Notes: generated by a model from the letters alone, not told the origin. Counted from the stretch's first letter, positions 35,750 to 45,942 are shown. The stretch is DNA of 64,000 bases from Romboutsia_E sp900604535 (GCF_900604535.1 NZ_UWOT01000002.1:124001-188000), one strand, 5' to 3'. Numbers and translations are program-made.

Positions 35750-36337
35750 ATGGGAATAAATTTAGGTGGAACACCACAAATATTAAACTTACAAAAAAAT
35801 GAAATATTAGATTTAACAAAGAGAAATCCAGGACTTAAAAAAGTTACTCTAGGAGCTGGATGGGATATATCAAATGGTGGAGTTGATTTTGATATAGATA
35901 TAGCAGCATTTTTATTAGATGCAAATAATAAATTTAATACTGTATCAAATGTAATATTTTTCAATAATAAACAAGGGCAAGGAATAGCTTTATCAGGAGA
36001 TAATAGAACTGGTGCTGGAGATGGTGATGATGAAACTATTTCAATAGACTTAGATAGTATAAATCCAAGTATACAAAAAATAGTTTTCGTAGTTACAATA
36101 CATGAAGCTCAATCTAGAAGACAAACATTCGGGATGGTAAATAATTCTTATGTAAGACTATTAGATACTGTAAATAATGATAGAGAACTTTGTAGATTTA
36201 ACTTAAAATCAGATGGATCAACTGCTACATCAGTTATATTTGCAGAGCTTTATAGAGATATGGGAGAATGGCAATTTAAAGCTCTTGGAGAAGGGAAAAT
36301 AGCTGACCTTAATGGGGTATTAGCTTTATATAACTAA
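35750..36337 (+). CDS. terD: TerD family protein, copy 3
   Basis: ATG 35750 is preferred; GTG 35741 lies inside the ribosome site AAGAGGTG. 195 residues starting MGINLGGTPQILNLQKNEILD. Calcium-binding acidic stretches DFDIDIAAFLLD and NRTGAGDGDDETISIDL match copy 1. Three tandem TerD genes suggest assembly of mixed oligomers. Ends at a terminator. Confidence 0.9.
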   Translation: MGINLGGTPQILNLQKNEILDLTKRNPGLKKVTLGAGWDISNGGVDFDIDIAAFLLDANNKFNTVSNVIFFNNKQGQGIALSGDNRTGAGDGDDETISIDLDSINPSIQKIVFVVTIHEAQSRRQTFGMVNNSYVRLLDTVNNDRELCRFNLKSDGSTATSVIFAELYRDMGEWQFKALGEGKIADLNGVLALYN

Positions 36338-36366
36338 ATAGAAAATTTAAAATTAATATGTTTTAT

Positions 36367-36402
36367 AAAAATAGAGTGTAATTACTTACGCTCTATTTTT
36401 TA
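36367..36402 (+). terminator. Terminator of the TerD cluster
   Basis: 15-bp stem (AAAAATAGAGTGTAA paired with a complementary arm with one G-T) and T run. Confidence 0.85.
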
Positions 36403-36484
36403 TGCTTAAAAATTTGAGAATAAATAAGGAATTTTATTAATAGCTATAAATAAAAATATACTAAAGTAATAGAGGGGATTTTAT

Positions 36485-36907
36485 ATGGAATTGGAGATAA
36501 AAAAAGATAAAACAGAAAAATATTTAGATAATCAGTTTTATGAATACTATCATATAGAAGGGTTACCTAAAGGTATAGAGTGTAATTTTAAAATTATATA
36601 TGGAGAAAAATATAGTGATTTCAATATATCACCGAATGACTATTATGCAACATTTGTAGATATAGAAAAGAAAAGTGTATTTATTTCATTATGGTATGAC
36701 AATTTTGATATTAATTATAATAGACAAGGCAATTTTGAAGAAATTATAAAAGCAATTATAAAATATATGCCAGATAATTTTAGCGATTATAATATTTTCT
36801 TTTATGATGTAGATAGTAATATTGAAAGCAAGATAGTAGAAAAATATGCACCAAAACTTGAAATAGGAAAATACAAAGCTAAGTTATATTTAATTTATGA
36901 AGGATAA
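36485..36907 (+). CDS. Hypothetical protein, 140 residues
   Basis: Not recognised. Begins MELEIKKDKTEKYLDNQFYEYYHIEGLPKG, soluble, acidic, with alternating strand-like and helical segments (KSVFISLWYDNF, FEEIIKAIIKYMP, DYNIFFYDVDS). No signal peptide or membrane span. A good ribosome site (AGAGGGG) supports it as real. No neighbour in an operon, as terminators lie on both sides. Confidence 0.65.
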   Translation: MELEIKKDKTEKYLDNQFYEYYHIEGLPKGIECNFKIIYGEKYSDFNISPNDYYATFVDIEKKSVFISLWYDNFDINYNRQGNFEEIIKAIIKYMPDNFSDYNIFFYDVDSNIESKIVEKYAPKLEIGKYKAKLYLIYEG

Positions 36908-36961
36908 ATATAGTCTTAATTAATAAATATTATAAAATGATTTATTATAAAGAGTTAATAT

Positions 36962-37013
36962 ACAAAAAGAACTGTAGATAAATTTGATTTTATACAAACC
37001 TTACCTACAGTTC
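36962..37013 (-). terminator. Terminator after the dicarboxylate/amino-acid symporter
   Basis: On the minus strand GAACTGTAG (37013-37005) pairs with CTACAGTTC (36977-36969), followed by CTTTTTGTA. Confidence 0.7.
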
Positions 37014-37029
37014 ATTAATTTATTATTTA

Positions 37030-38382
37030 TTATCCATTATAAATTTCTTCATTTAAGTTATTTTCTGATTTAGATACATAAACAGCAGTTGCAGCATCTC
37101 CAACTACATTTAGTGAAGTAACAAGCATTTCTATTGGTCTGTTTATTGCTAGTATTAATGAATAAGCAAGTACTGCTGCATCATTTTGATATCCCATACC
37201 TGTTAAAACTGTAAATAATATTATAGCTCCAGCACCAGGTGCAGCAGGTGTACCAATTGATGCTATTAAAGCTAATAATGATATTATCAATATATTTCCT
37301 ACAGTAACATCATATCCAGCACTAGATGCTATAAATATAGCTGCAATAACTTGCATTATAGCAGTTCCGTTCATATTAATAGTCATACCAAGTGGTAATG
37401 TAAAAGAAGCTATTTCTTCACTTACACCTAAATCTTCAACAATAGTCTTCGTATTTAAAGGAAGTGTTGCAGCAGATGAAGAAGTAGAGAAACCAAATAA
37501 AGCTACTTTTGAAATTTTCTTTACAAATATTATTGGATTTAACCCAGTAGTAAAGTAAATAAATAAAGCATATCCAACAGTTAAAAATAACAGTAAGGCT
37601 ATAGTAGTAGTACCAACATATGCAAGGGCTGGTTTTAAATGATCAATACCATAAATTGCAAAAGTTCTTGTTATTAAAACAAAGATAGCTATTGGTCCAA
37701 ACTTAGTTATTATAAATGTTAAGAAAGTAGTGATTATTTTATTTATATCTTGTAATAACTTTTTTAATACTAAAATTTCATCACCTAATGAGTTAATGCA
37801 AATTCCAGTAACACTAGCTAAGAAAACTATAGATAAAACACGTCCATTTTCACCAAATACTGAAGTTATATTGTTTGGTATAGCTTGTACAAATACTAAA
37901 AGTGGATTGCTAGAAACAGCTCCTTCACTTGAAGATATATTGTTTATACTTACATTAAATAATCCGAGTTTATTAGCAGTCATTCCGAATAAACCAGCTA
38001 ATATTAATGCAAAGATAGATGTACCTAAAAATCCTAATATTGTTTTATAAGATATACGACCTAATTTTTTTGTATCACTTATATTACACATAGCAAGAGT
38101 TATTGATGTAAATACCATAGGTACTATTACTAATTGTAGTGAATTTATAAATAGTTGACCAACTATATAAAAGATTCCAATTGCCTTATTTGCATCTGGT
38201 TTAGTTATATCTTGGAATAATAAATTATTTATTATTGTCCAAGTGTCACCATTTCCATTTGAGATTAAGTTTTCTCTTAAGAAAATAAATGATGTTCCAG
38301 CTATTAATCCTATTATTAAGGCAGTTGCCATTTTGATAGCCAATTTGTTGGCGTGATTTATTGAAGTTTGAATTTTACTCAT
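37030..38382 (-). CDS. Dicarboxylate/amino acid:cation symporter (DAACS, GltP/DctA type)
   Basis: 450 residues, eight transmembrane helices and two re-entrant loops. Substrate-site landmarks: the serine-rich hairpin FSTSSSAATLPLN, LGMTINMNGTAI, and IGTPAAPGAG and INRPIEMLVTSLNVVGDAA. Relatives carry glutamate, aspartate or C4-dicarboxylates with Na+ or H+. The leader has a PyrR-binding attenuator, pointing to aspartate, the pyrimidine precursor, as a plausible substrate. AGGAGGA fixes the start. Confidence 0.87.
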   Translation of the reverse strand: MSKIQTSINHANKLAIKMATALIIGLIAGTSFIFLRENLISNGNGDTWTIINNLLFQDITKPDANKAIGIFYIVGQLFINSLQLVIVPMVFTSITLAMCNISDTKKLGRISYKTILGFLGTSIFALILAGLFGMTANKLGLFNVSINNISSSEGAVSSNPLLVFVQAIPNNITSVFGENGRVLSIVFLASVTGICINSLGDEILVLKKLLQDINKIITTFLTFIITKFGPIAIFVLITRTFAIYGIDHLKPALAYVGTTTIALLLFLTVGYALFIYFTTGLNPIIFVKKISKVALFGFSTSSSAATLPLNTKTIVEDLGVSEEIASFTLPLGMTINMNGTAIMQVIAAIFIASSAGYDVTVGNILIISLLALIASIGTPAAPGAGAIILFTVLTGMGYQNDAAVLAYSLILAINRPIEMLVTSLNVVGDAATAVYVSKSENNLNEEIYNG

Positions 38383-38415
38383 ATAGTATCCTCCTAAAAT
38401 TTTTTTTAGGATACC

Positions 38416-38447
38416 AAAAAAGCCTTAATACCAAAAGATATTAAGGC
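38416..38447 (-). terminator. Attenuator terminator of the symporter leader
   Basis: On the minus strand GCCTTAATA pairs with a complementary arm ending in AAGGC, followed by TTTTTT. It is the target of PyrR-dependent control. Confidence 0.8.
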
Positions 38448-38471
38448 AAAAATACTACGTTACGTACATTT

Positions 38472-38502
38472 CCTTATTAGTCTCACAGGACTATCTTAAA
38501 GG
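38472..38502 (-). promoter_or_regulatory. PyrR-binding RNA element
   Basis: On the minus strand the leader has CCTTTAAGATAGTCC then TGTGAGACTAATAAGG. The loop AGTCCTGTGAGACT matches the PyrR anti-antiterminator consensus (ARUCCNGNGAGGYU) at 13 of 14 positions, and the flanking CCTT/AAGG arms pair. Upstream bases AGGATACC (38508-38501) can pair with GGTATCCT (38415-38408), which may form the antiterminator. UMP-bound PyrR would favour termination. Confidence 0.82.
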
Positions 38503-38663
38503 TATCCTGTTTTTTAATATACAGTATAGAAAAGTATGTGTCAATAAAAAATTACATTAAAATATATATTTTGACATATAACAATTAGAGGATAAATAAA
38601 TATTAAAGTAAATTTAAACTATAGATATTATTTTTAATATAAATTTATTAAGGGGGCGATTTA

Positions 38664-39841
38664 GTGATATTAAAAGGAAATATAATATTTACATCAAGGC
38701 CAGATAAATTTGAAACCTATCCTAATAGCTATATATTAGTTATAGATGGTAAAGTAAAAAGTATTACAAAAGAAATTCCTAAGGGGTATACAAAAGAAGA
38801 TGTAGAAGACTTAGGAAATTCACTTATTATTCCAGGCTTTGTAGATATACATGTACATGCACCGCAACTATATAATGTAGGGATTGGATATAGTAAGCAG
38901 CTTATTCCATGGCTTAATGAATATACATTTCCACTAGAAAGCAAGTTTAAAGATATAGAATTTGCATATAAGGCATATGAAAAATTTGTAAAAGAGTTAT
39001 GCAAAGTAGGAACAACTAGGTCTTGTGTTATGGCAACACTTCATAAAGATGCAACAAAGATTTTAATAGAACTTTTTGAAAAATCAGGTTTAGGTTCATA
39101 TATTGGTAAAGTAAATATGGATAGAAATTCACCAAGTTATTTAATAGAAAATACAAAAGAATCTATACGAAATACAAAAGAACTTATTCTAGAACTAAAA
39201 TCAAGAAATAGAACTGATGATAATTTTAAACCATTAGTTAATTATATAATTTCCCCTAGATTTGTACCAAGCACTACACCAGAGCTTATGAAAGGATTAG
39301 GAAAAATATCGAAGGACCATGAGATACCAATTCAATCTCATTTAGATGAAAATAATGATGAAATTAGATGGGTTAAAGAACTTCATCCAGAATGCAATAG
39401 TTTTTGTGAGGTTTACGAATATTATGGACTTCTTAGAAAAAATAAAACAATAATGGCTCATTGTATTTATAATGAAGAAGATGAAATTGAGATTTTAAAA
39501 AAATATAATATAATGGTAGCACATTGTCCTCAATCTAATTTTAATTTATCCAGTGGTATTATGCCTCTTAGAAAATATTTAAATAAAGGTATATCAGTAG
39601 GGCTAGGTTCAGATGTAGGCGCAGGTCATACTTTGGATATGACATTAATGAAGCATACTATTTAGCAACAAAAGGTGGAGGAAGTTTCTTTGGCAAAGTT
39701 GGTAGTTTTGAAGTTGATTATGAATTTGATGCTCTTATAGTTGATGATAATTTAGATAATAGAAGTCTTAAGTTAGAAGAAAGACTTGAAAGATTTATTT
39801 ACTCTGGTAATAATAATTGGGTTAAGAGGTTAATATATTAA
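38664..39841 (+). pseudogene. guaD: Guanine deaminase with internal deletion and frameshift
   Basis: GTG start 38664 behind AAGGGGGCG. An amidohydrolase: IIPGFVDIHVHAPQ with metal histidines, SHLDENNDEI, MAHCIYNEEDE, HCPQSNFNLSSG and GLGSDVGAGHTLDM. The frame ends at 39665, but the family's C-terminal part appears in the next frame from about 39647 (EAYYLATKGGGSFFGKVGSFE ... FDALIVDD) and ends at 39841. Roughly 35 to 40 residues that normally join the two are missing, so a deletion and frameshift broke the gene. The enzyme would convert guanine to xanthine; the deletion probably removes activity. Confidence 0.78.
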
Positions 39842-39959
39842 GTAATATATAGGTTATAAAATATGAATAATTTTTAAAATAAAAGTAAAAAATTCTTGTT
39901 TTGTGATATAATTTGATTATTTAAAAAACTTATAAGAGACATTGGAGGGATAATCAATT

Positions 39960-40655
39960 ATGAAATACAAAGCTATATTATTTGACGCAGATGAAACTTT
40001 ATTTGATTTTAAGAAAGCTGAAAGAGAAGCCTTTAAAAATACTATGATAGAATTTGGATTCGATTATGATGAAAATTATCATTTTAGTATATACAAAGAA
40101 ATAAATGATGCTATATGGAAGGAACTTGAAGAAGGACTTATAACTCAATCAAAATTAAAAATAGAAAGATTTAAAAGATTTAGTGATAAATTAGAAGTTA
40201 AATTTGATGAAAATAAATTTGCAGCTTCTTATATGAAGCACTTAGGGAATGGGTCATTTTTATTTGATGGAGCAGTGGAGCTTATAGAAGATTTAAGTAA
40301 TAAATATACACTTTCTATTGTTACTAATGGACTTACTTCAGTGCAAGAGAATAGAATTAAAAAATCTGTTATAGCAAAGTATTTTAAAGATATAGTTATT
40401 TCAGAGGAATTAGGCGTATCAAAACCAAATCCAGAAATTTTTGAACATGCTATAAGTAATTTAGGTGGTTTTAGTAAGGATGAAGTCCTTATGATTGGAG
40501 ATAGTTTAAGCTCTGATATAAGGGGTGGCATTAACTATAATATAGATACTTGCTGGTTTAATCCAAATAATGTAGAAAATAAAACAGATTTAAGTCCTAC
40601 TTATGAAATATCTAATTTTGATGGTATAAGAGATTTATTACTAAATAAGTTTTAG
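39960..40655 (+). CDS. HAD-superfamily phosphatase, YjjG-like nucleotidase
   Basis: 231 residues. HAD motif I DADETLFDF at the start, motif II SIVTNGL, motif III lysine in VSKPNPEIF and motif IV GDSLSSDIRGG. The cap and the motif I with DADET favour the YjjG branch, which dephosphorylates non-canonical pyrimidine nucleotides. Start behind TGGAGGG. Monocistronic; bidirectional terminator follows. Confidence 0.86.
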   Translation: MKYKAILFDADETLFDFKKAEREAFKNTMIEFGFDYDENYHFSIYKEINDAIWKELEEGLITQSKLKIERFKRFSDKLEVKFDENKFAASYMKHLGNGSFLFDGAVELIEDLSNKYTLSIVTNGLTSVQENRIKKSVIAKYFKDIVISEELGVSKPNPEIFEHAISNLGGFSKDEVLMIGDSLSSDIRGGINYNIDTCWFNPNNVENKTDLSPTYEISNFDGIRDLLLNKF

Positions 40656-40660
40656 TAATC

Positions 40661-40702
40661 AAAAAGTCTAATTGGACATTATGTCCAATTAGACTTTTTA
40701 TA
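40661..40702. terminator. Bidirectional terminator
   Basis: 19-bp arms (AAAAAGTCTAATTGGACAT and complement) almost touching. It overlaps the end of the minus-strand protease gene. Confidence 0.88.
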
Positions 40703-41528
40703 GTTTAATGTTTTTTAGATTATATAAAATAGATAAAATAACTAAGCTAGATAATGAAAATAAAATTATAAAAGATAAGAAAAATCCAATAATAATATTC
40801 CATTTAATGATAAAAATTTTAAGGATATTATAATCAAATCCAAATACAGTAAATATTGTATTTAAAATAAACATTCCTAAAAATAAAGTGATTAATCCTG
40901 AATAACTTCCTTTTAAGTCATTGCTACTTAAATTCATATTTATAGAAATAGAAAAAGTTATAAATACAAAAATCCAAAATCATATAGTAAAAAAAGGATT
41001 ACTTAATAAAATAATCATAACTATGTTATAAAAATCAGAAATATAAAGGTTAATTAAGCTTATAATATTGAAACTTTCAATTAAAGTATTATAAGAATTT
41101 ATATTAATAGAACTTATAATATTACCACATAAATGAGGTATTAGAATTCTAAAACTAAAGGCTATAACAAGTGGTCCCATAATTATAGGGCCAATACCTA
41201 TAAAAAAGTTTCCAATCTTTTGATACAAGCTACTTCTACTATATGAATGACTTACATACCCTAAAACCCCATCATTTTTACTTTCAATAGGTCTATATAG
41301 CTTAATATCACTTACTTTATGATTAAATAGCTTTGCTATTATATAGTGACTTACTTCATGTACTGGCACACCGATTATACCTGTTATTGTAAGAGAATTG
41401 CTATCAAATATCCAATAAAGATATTTATTTAGTTTTTTATTTATCAATGTTATTAATAGGGCAAATACCATAAAAATACCTATTAATGAGATTGTTGTTA
41501 TTAGTGTATATTTTATTATATTTATCAT
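40698..41528 (-). pseudogene. Membrane-bound zinc metalloprotease-like protein split by a UGA stop
   Basis: The start is placed at ATG 41528 because TGGAG spans the earlier ATG at 41540. Several membrane helices surround a HEVSH zinc motif (about residues 57-61 from this start), and FIGIGPIIMGP follows, as in M50/DUF3267-like proteases. The frame stops at TGA 40982-40980, but the same frame stays open to 40698 with FWIFVFITFSIS and NMNLSSNDLKGS, which continue the domain. The second half has no ribosome site of its own. TGG or CGA is the probable original codon. The target is unknown. Confidence 0.72.
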
Positions 41529-41679
41529 ATTTTTCTCCATTAATATAGTTTTGTTTTATATGATAGCACTAGAGCTTGATTTGTGCAAATTATAAAAAAC
41601 ATTTAATGCTTATATAACGTAACTTTTATATATAAGTGAGAATAATATATTAAGTGATAATAAGCATAGGGGGTGCAAA

Positions 41680-44600
41680 ATGGCAAATATATCGGGGCGA
41701 TTAATATTTGATATAAATAGAAATGCCAAAATTGATGTACAAGATTATGGAATTATAGACATACCTATAGTATTGCAAAACATATCAACAAATGAAAAAT
41801 TGGGAGTATATACAGATAAAGAAGGAAACTATACTTTTACAAATGTACAAAATGGAAATTATCGTATAGTTTTGGTATATGGCTATAGTGGCAAAATACT
41901 TAGTACACCGGCAGAATTCATAAATACAAATACGGAGGTAGGAGAAATACCAACTGCAAAACTTCCTCCATATACAGTTTTAACTGGAAGTTACCCTAAA
42001 CAAACAAATACATTAAATGCTGTAACACCTACAACTATATTTGTAACAGTTTCTGATGATAAAAATATAGAGGCAGAAACTATTTTTATTGGACCAGCAA
42101 GATATGAATCAATTAATTTATTATTAGATAGCTCTGCAACAATATCAGAAGTGAATTTATTAGATGCTGTAGATTATGGAACATTTGGAGATGTAGAAGC
42201 TGGAACACATCCAAATGGAGGTCCACTTATAAATCCCTATCCAGGAATAGCATATAGTTTTACTTTTGTTCCTCAAAGAGAAGTTATTCATGATGGATAT
42301 TATAGTATAGGTAATACAATAGACCCATATCCACATTTTTTTTGGTGGAGATTATCAGACCATACAACTAGTATAGAAACTGGTAGAATGGAAATTGTAA
42401 ATGGAGCATATGAAGGAGCTAGTTTTTTTCATACAAGAATTGATGTTGATACTAATACTGATTATGTATTTTCTGCATGGTTAATAAATCTTGATGATAA
42501 TGCATCTCAAGAAGCACCTAAATTTGGTGTTGAAATTATGGGAGATACACCTGAGGAGATATTATATAATGATAAATTGGAAGATCTCTTTAGACCAACT
42601 GAGTCAATTTTGCCAATATGGAAAGAAATAGGTACAGCCTTAAATACAAGTGATAATAAATCAATAGGACTAAATTTTTATAGTGAAGGAGCAGCGGCTC
42701 CAGGAAATGATTATGCAGTTGATGATGTGAAGTTAAGATTAATAAGGTATCCTGTGATTTCTCCAGTAAAAGAAGTTGACAGTGGAACTTCAAATGTTGG
42801 AAATACAATACAATACACTGTAACTTTAGATAATACAAATGATAATCCATTAACGGATGTTATATTTAAAGATCCACAACCATCATCATTAGAATTTATC
42901 AGTGGAAGTGTAACTATAAATAACATATCATATCCATCATATAATCCAAATGATGGATTTAATGTACCTAACATTGAAGGAAAAAGTAAAACAATCATTA
43001 CTTTCAAGGTAAAAGTAATAAGTTTGCCACAAGATCCAAATATAATCAATAAAGCCAATGTAACTTATAAATATACTCCAATAAGAGGTGGAATACCAAA
43101 TACTTTTAATAGAGATAGTAATGACACCAAAGTCTATATTGGTAGAGCTATTATAGGTGGAGTAACAGAACCAAATGCAAGTTTTTCAAAATTAGTTGAT
43201 AAAGAATATGTACAAATTGGAGATACACTAACATATACTATAATTGCACAAAATAGAGGTAATATTGAGGCTAATAATATAAAAATAGATGATGTTATAC
43301 CAAATGGAACAAGTTATATAGAAAATTCAATAACATCAACAGTTGCATTTACAGGAAGTCCACTTACAAGTATAAATTTAACAAATCCGCTACAACCAGG
43401 AGAACAAGCAGTGATAATGTTTCAAGTAAAAGTAAATACTCTTCCTAATCCAAATCCAATACCAAACGTAGCAAATATAACATATAGTCATATTGTAAAT
43501 CTAGATGAAGGTGAAGTAGTTGAACATAGTATTAGTAATACAGTTTATACATTAGTAGTGAATCCAAATGTATCAATAGTAAAATCAGAAAATATAAGCA
43601 AAGCAATTATTGGAAATGAAGTAACTTACACTTTACTTGTGGAAAATATAGGCAATATAGAATCTATAAATACTATAGTAAAAGATAGTCTTGTACCACA
43701 ACTAACTTTCGTTCCAGGCAGTTTAGTTATAAATAATAGAGCTTCTAATTATAGTATAGTTACAGGTGTAAACTTAGGGACTTTAAATGTAGGTGATAAA
43801 GTTATATTAACATTTAAAGCAATAGTAAATGATACACCACCAACGTTAACTATAGATAATAGTGCAAATGTTACTTATAGTAGTTTAATTGGAGGAATAA
43901 GTATTGATAGTAGTGCAACAAGTAATGTAGTTCAGTTAGATGTTTATACTCCTAGTATTGAAGTAACTAAGCAGTCAAGTAAGCAAGAAGTGTGTGTAGG
44001 AGAAACTTATATTTACACTATAAATGTTACAAATACTAGTGACTTAGATATATCAAATGTTATACTAAATGATAATTTACCATCAGCATTTAAAGTTATA
44101 AGCATAGATGTAAATGGGATAATAATACAAAGCACTGAACTTAATGGACTTAATATAGGAAATTTAAATATAGGAGAAACGGTAACAATATTAGTAACAA
44201 TACTTGTAACGTCAAATAATATTAATAACTTTAAAAATATAGTAACTACAAGTGGAACAGTTCAAGTAAATACAGCTAACCCACCAGTAACAGTAAGAGG
44301 ATCAGCAATAGATAAGCAATCTGTAATAGTAATAGATAAGAATCCAAATATATCAATCGTAAAATCAGAAAATATAGATGAAGCTATAGTAGGAAATATA
44401 GTTACCTATACATTAGTAGTTAAAAATACAGGTAATACACTTAATACCAATGTAATTGTAGAAGATAAGCTTGAGCCAGAATTAACATTTGTATCTGGAA
44501 GTTTGAAAATAAATGAAGTACAATCAAATTTAAATATAACAACAGGAGTAAATATAGGAAATTTAGATGTAAATGAAGAAGCAATATTAACTTTTGAAGC

Positions 44601-45885
44601 TAAAGTAAATTCTGTTTTAGAAAATTCAACTATAACTAATTATTCAACAGTTAGTTATGATGTTATAGATCAAAGTTCGATTACTAGCTATAGTTCAACT
44701 AGTAACACCGTTTCATTAAACGTTTATAATACGGGCATTAAAGTTACAAAAGTATCAAATGAAAATATTGTATACCCTGGGGAAACATTTAACTATACAA
44801 TAACAGTTACAAATAATAGTGGATTAAAAGTATCTAATGTCATATTGCAAGATAGTCTACCATCTCAGTTATCAATACGAAGTATAAGTGTAAATGGAAC
44901 TATTGTAGGAACAACTAATCTTAATGGATTAAATATAGGTGATTTATTAGTAGGACAGACAACGACTATAGTAGTTACAGTATATGTATTATCAGATAAT
45001 CTTAATAATTTTAAAAATATTGTTACTGCAAGTGGAACAGTACAAGCTAATAATGCTAATCAACCAACTACAGTAAGTGGTTCAGCTACAGATACTCAAT
45101 CAGTTACAAGTATATGTCCCAATTTAAGTATATGTATAGTCAAACTAGAAAGTACATCTATAGCAACTGTTGGTAAGACGATAATTTATACTATAATAGT
45201 TAGAAATACGGGTAATATGACATATGAAAATACGATAATAGAAGATCCACTTTCATCACAACTTACATTTGTTCCAGATAGTTTAATCATAAATGGAGTT
45301 CCTTCAAATCAAAATATAATAAATGGAGTTAATATTGGAACTTTAAATGTAAATCAACAAGTTGTATTGACTTTTAAAGCAGTAGTAAATTCAATATGCC
45401 CAAGTCTAGTTATATCAAATAATGCAAATGTAAGATATAGTGTTGTACGAAATATGAGTACTAATAATTTAATTGATGAAAGTAATACTGTATATTTGGA
45501 GATATTAAATCCTCAGCTAAATATAATAAGAAAAGTTGATAAAGAGAATATATGTGTAGGAGATATTATAACTTATACTATAATAATTGAAAATATTGGT
45601 GATATAGAAATAGGTTCTAATAATATACCATTAGTTTTTTTCGATAAGTTATGTGAAAATGTTGATTTTATAAGTGATAGCTTAATGATAAATGGATATA
45701 AAGTTTATAATAAGAGCATTGAAAAAGGAATAATATTAGGTACTGTTGGTATAGGAGAAAGAGCTGTTATAGAATTTAAAGTTAAGGTTCGTTCTTGTTG
45801 TGATATTATGATAAAAAATAAACCTATACTAATGTATGGAATAAAAGGTATGAAAGGATTTATTGTAACAGATTTTGTTAAATAA
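41680..45885 (+). CDS. Giant DUF11/SdrD-B repeat protein, possible spore or surface-layer protein
   Basis: 1401 residues. An N-terminal SdrD-B-like domain (ISGRLIFDINRNAKIDVQDYG, residues 1-105) comes first, then a jelly-roll-like region of about 230 residues (contains GNDYAVDDVKLRLI). Eight DUF11-type modules follow, starting near residues 358, 500, 628, 758, 888, 1017, 1146 and 1277, about 130 residues apart; two module types alternate (VSIVKSENI and IEVTKQSSK types). No signal peptide, membrane helix, LPXTG or S-layer domain is seen, unusual for an adhesin. Such proteins in clostridia may be released with the spore or use non-classical export. Start behind AGGGGG. Confidence 0.85.
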   Translation: MANISGRLIFDINRNAKIDVQDYGIIDIPIVLQNISTNEKLGVYTDKEGNYTFTNVQNGNYRIVLVYGYSGKILSTPAEFINTNTEVGEIPTAKLPPYTVLTGSYPKQTNTLNAVTPTTIFVTVSDDKNIEAETIFIGPARYESINLLLDSSATISEVNLLDAVDYGTFGDVEAGTHPNGGPLINPYPGIAYSFTFVPQREVIHDGYYSIGNTIDPYPHFFWWRLSDHTTSIETGRMEIVNGAYEGASFFHTRIDVDTNTDYVFSAWLINLDDNASQEAPKFGVEIMGDTPEEILYNDKLEDLFRPTESILPIWKEIGTALNTSDNKSIGLNFYSEGAAAPGNDYAVDDVKLRLIRYPVISPVKEVDSGTSNVGNTIQYTVTLDNTNDNPLTDVIFKDPQPSSLEFISGSVTINNISYPSYNPNDGFNVPNIEGKSKTIITFKVKVISLPQDPNIINKANVTYKYTPIRGGIPNTFNRDSNDTKVYIGRAIIGGVTEPNASFSKLVDKEYVQIGDTLTYTIIAQNRGNIEANNIKIDDVIPNGTSYIENSITSTVAFTGSPLTSINLTNPLQPGEQAVIMFQVKVNTLPNPNPIPNVANITYSHIVNLDEGEVVEHSISNTVYTLVVNPNVSIVKSENISKAIIGNEVTYTLLVENIGNIESINTIVKDSLVPQLTFVPGSLVINNRASNYSIVTGVNLGTLNVGDKVILTFKAIVNDTPPTLTIDNSANVTYSSLIGGISIDSSATSNVVQLDVYTPSIEVTKQSSKQEVCVGETYIYTINVTNTSDLDISNVILNDNLPSAFKVISIDVNGIIIQSTELNGLNIGNLNIGETVTILVTILVTSNNINNFKNIVTTSGTVQVNTANPPVTVRGSAIDKQSVIVIDKNPNISIVKSENIDEAIVGNIVTYTLVVKNTGNTLNTNVIVEDKLEPELTFVSGSLKINEVQSNLNITTGVNIGNLDVNEEAILTFEAKVNSVLENSTITNYSTVSYDVIDQSSITSYSSTSNTVSLNVYNTGIKVTKVSNENIVYPGETFNYTITVTNNSGLKVSNVILQDSLPSQLSIRSISVNGTIVGTTNLNGLNIGDLLVGQTTTIVVTVYVLSDNLNNFKNIVTASGTVQANNANQPTTVSGSATDTQSVTSICPNLSICIVKLESTSIATVGKTIIYTIIVRNTGNMTYENTIIEDPLSSQLTFVPDSLIINGVPSNQNIINGVNIGTLNVNQQVVLTFKAVVNSICPSLVISNNANVRYSVVRNMSTNNLIDESNTVYLEILNPQLNIIRKVDKENICVGDIITYTIIIENIGDIEIGSNNIPLVFFDKLCENVDFISDSLMINGYKVYNKSIEKGIILGTVGIGERAVIEFKVKVRSCCDIMIKNKPILMYGIKGMKGFIVTDFVK

Positions 45886-45898
45886 ATTGAGTAAACTT

Positions 45899-45942
45899 AA
45901 TAAAAGAATGGTAGATGCTTATATCTACCATTCTTTTATTAA
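45899..45942 (+). terminator. Terminator after the DUF11 gene
   Basis: 15-bp stem (TAAAAGAATGGTAGA and complement), eight-base loop, AT-rich tail. Confidence 0.8.

Noticed and set aside
40698..40937. Separate 79-residue membrane protein
   Set aside because: In frame with the metalloprotease upstream and without a ribosome site; treated as its C-terminal part.
42590..43058. Minus-strand frames in the DUF11 gene
   Set aside because: Shadows of a repetitive coding strand with no initiation signals.
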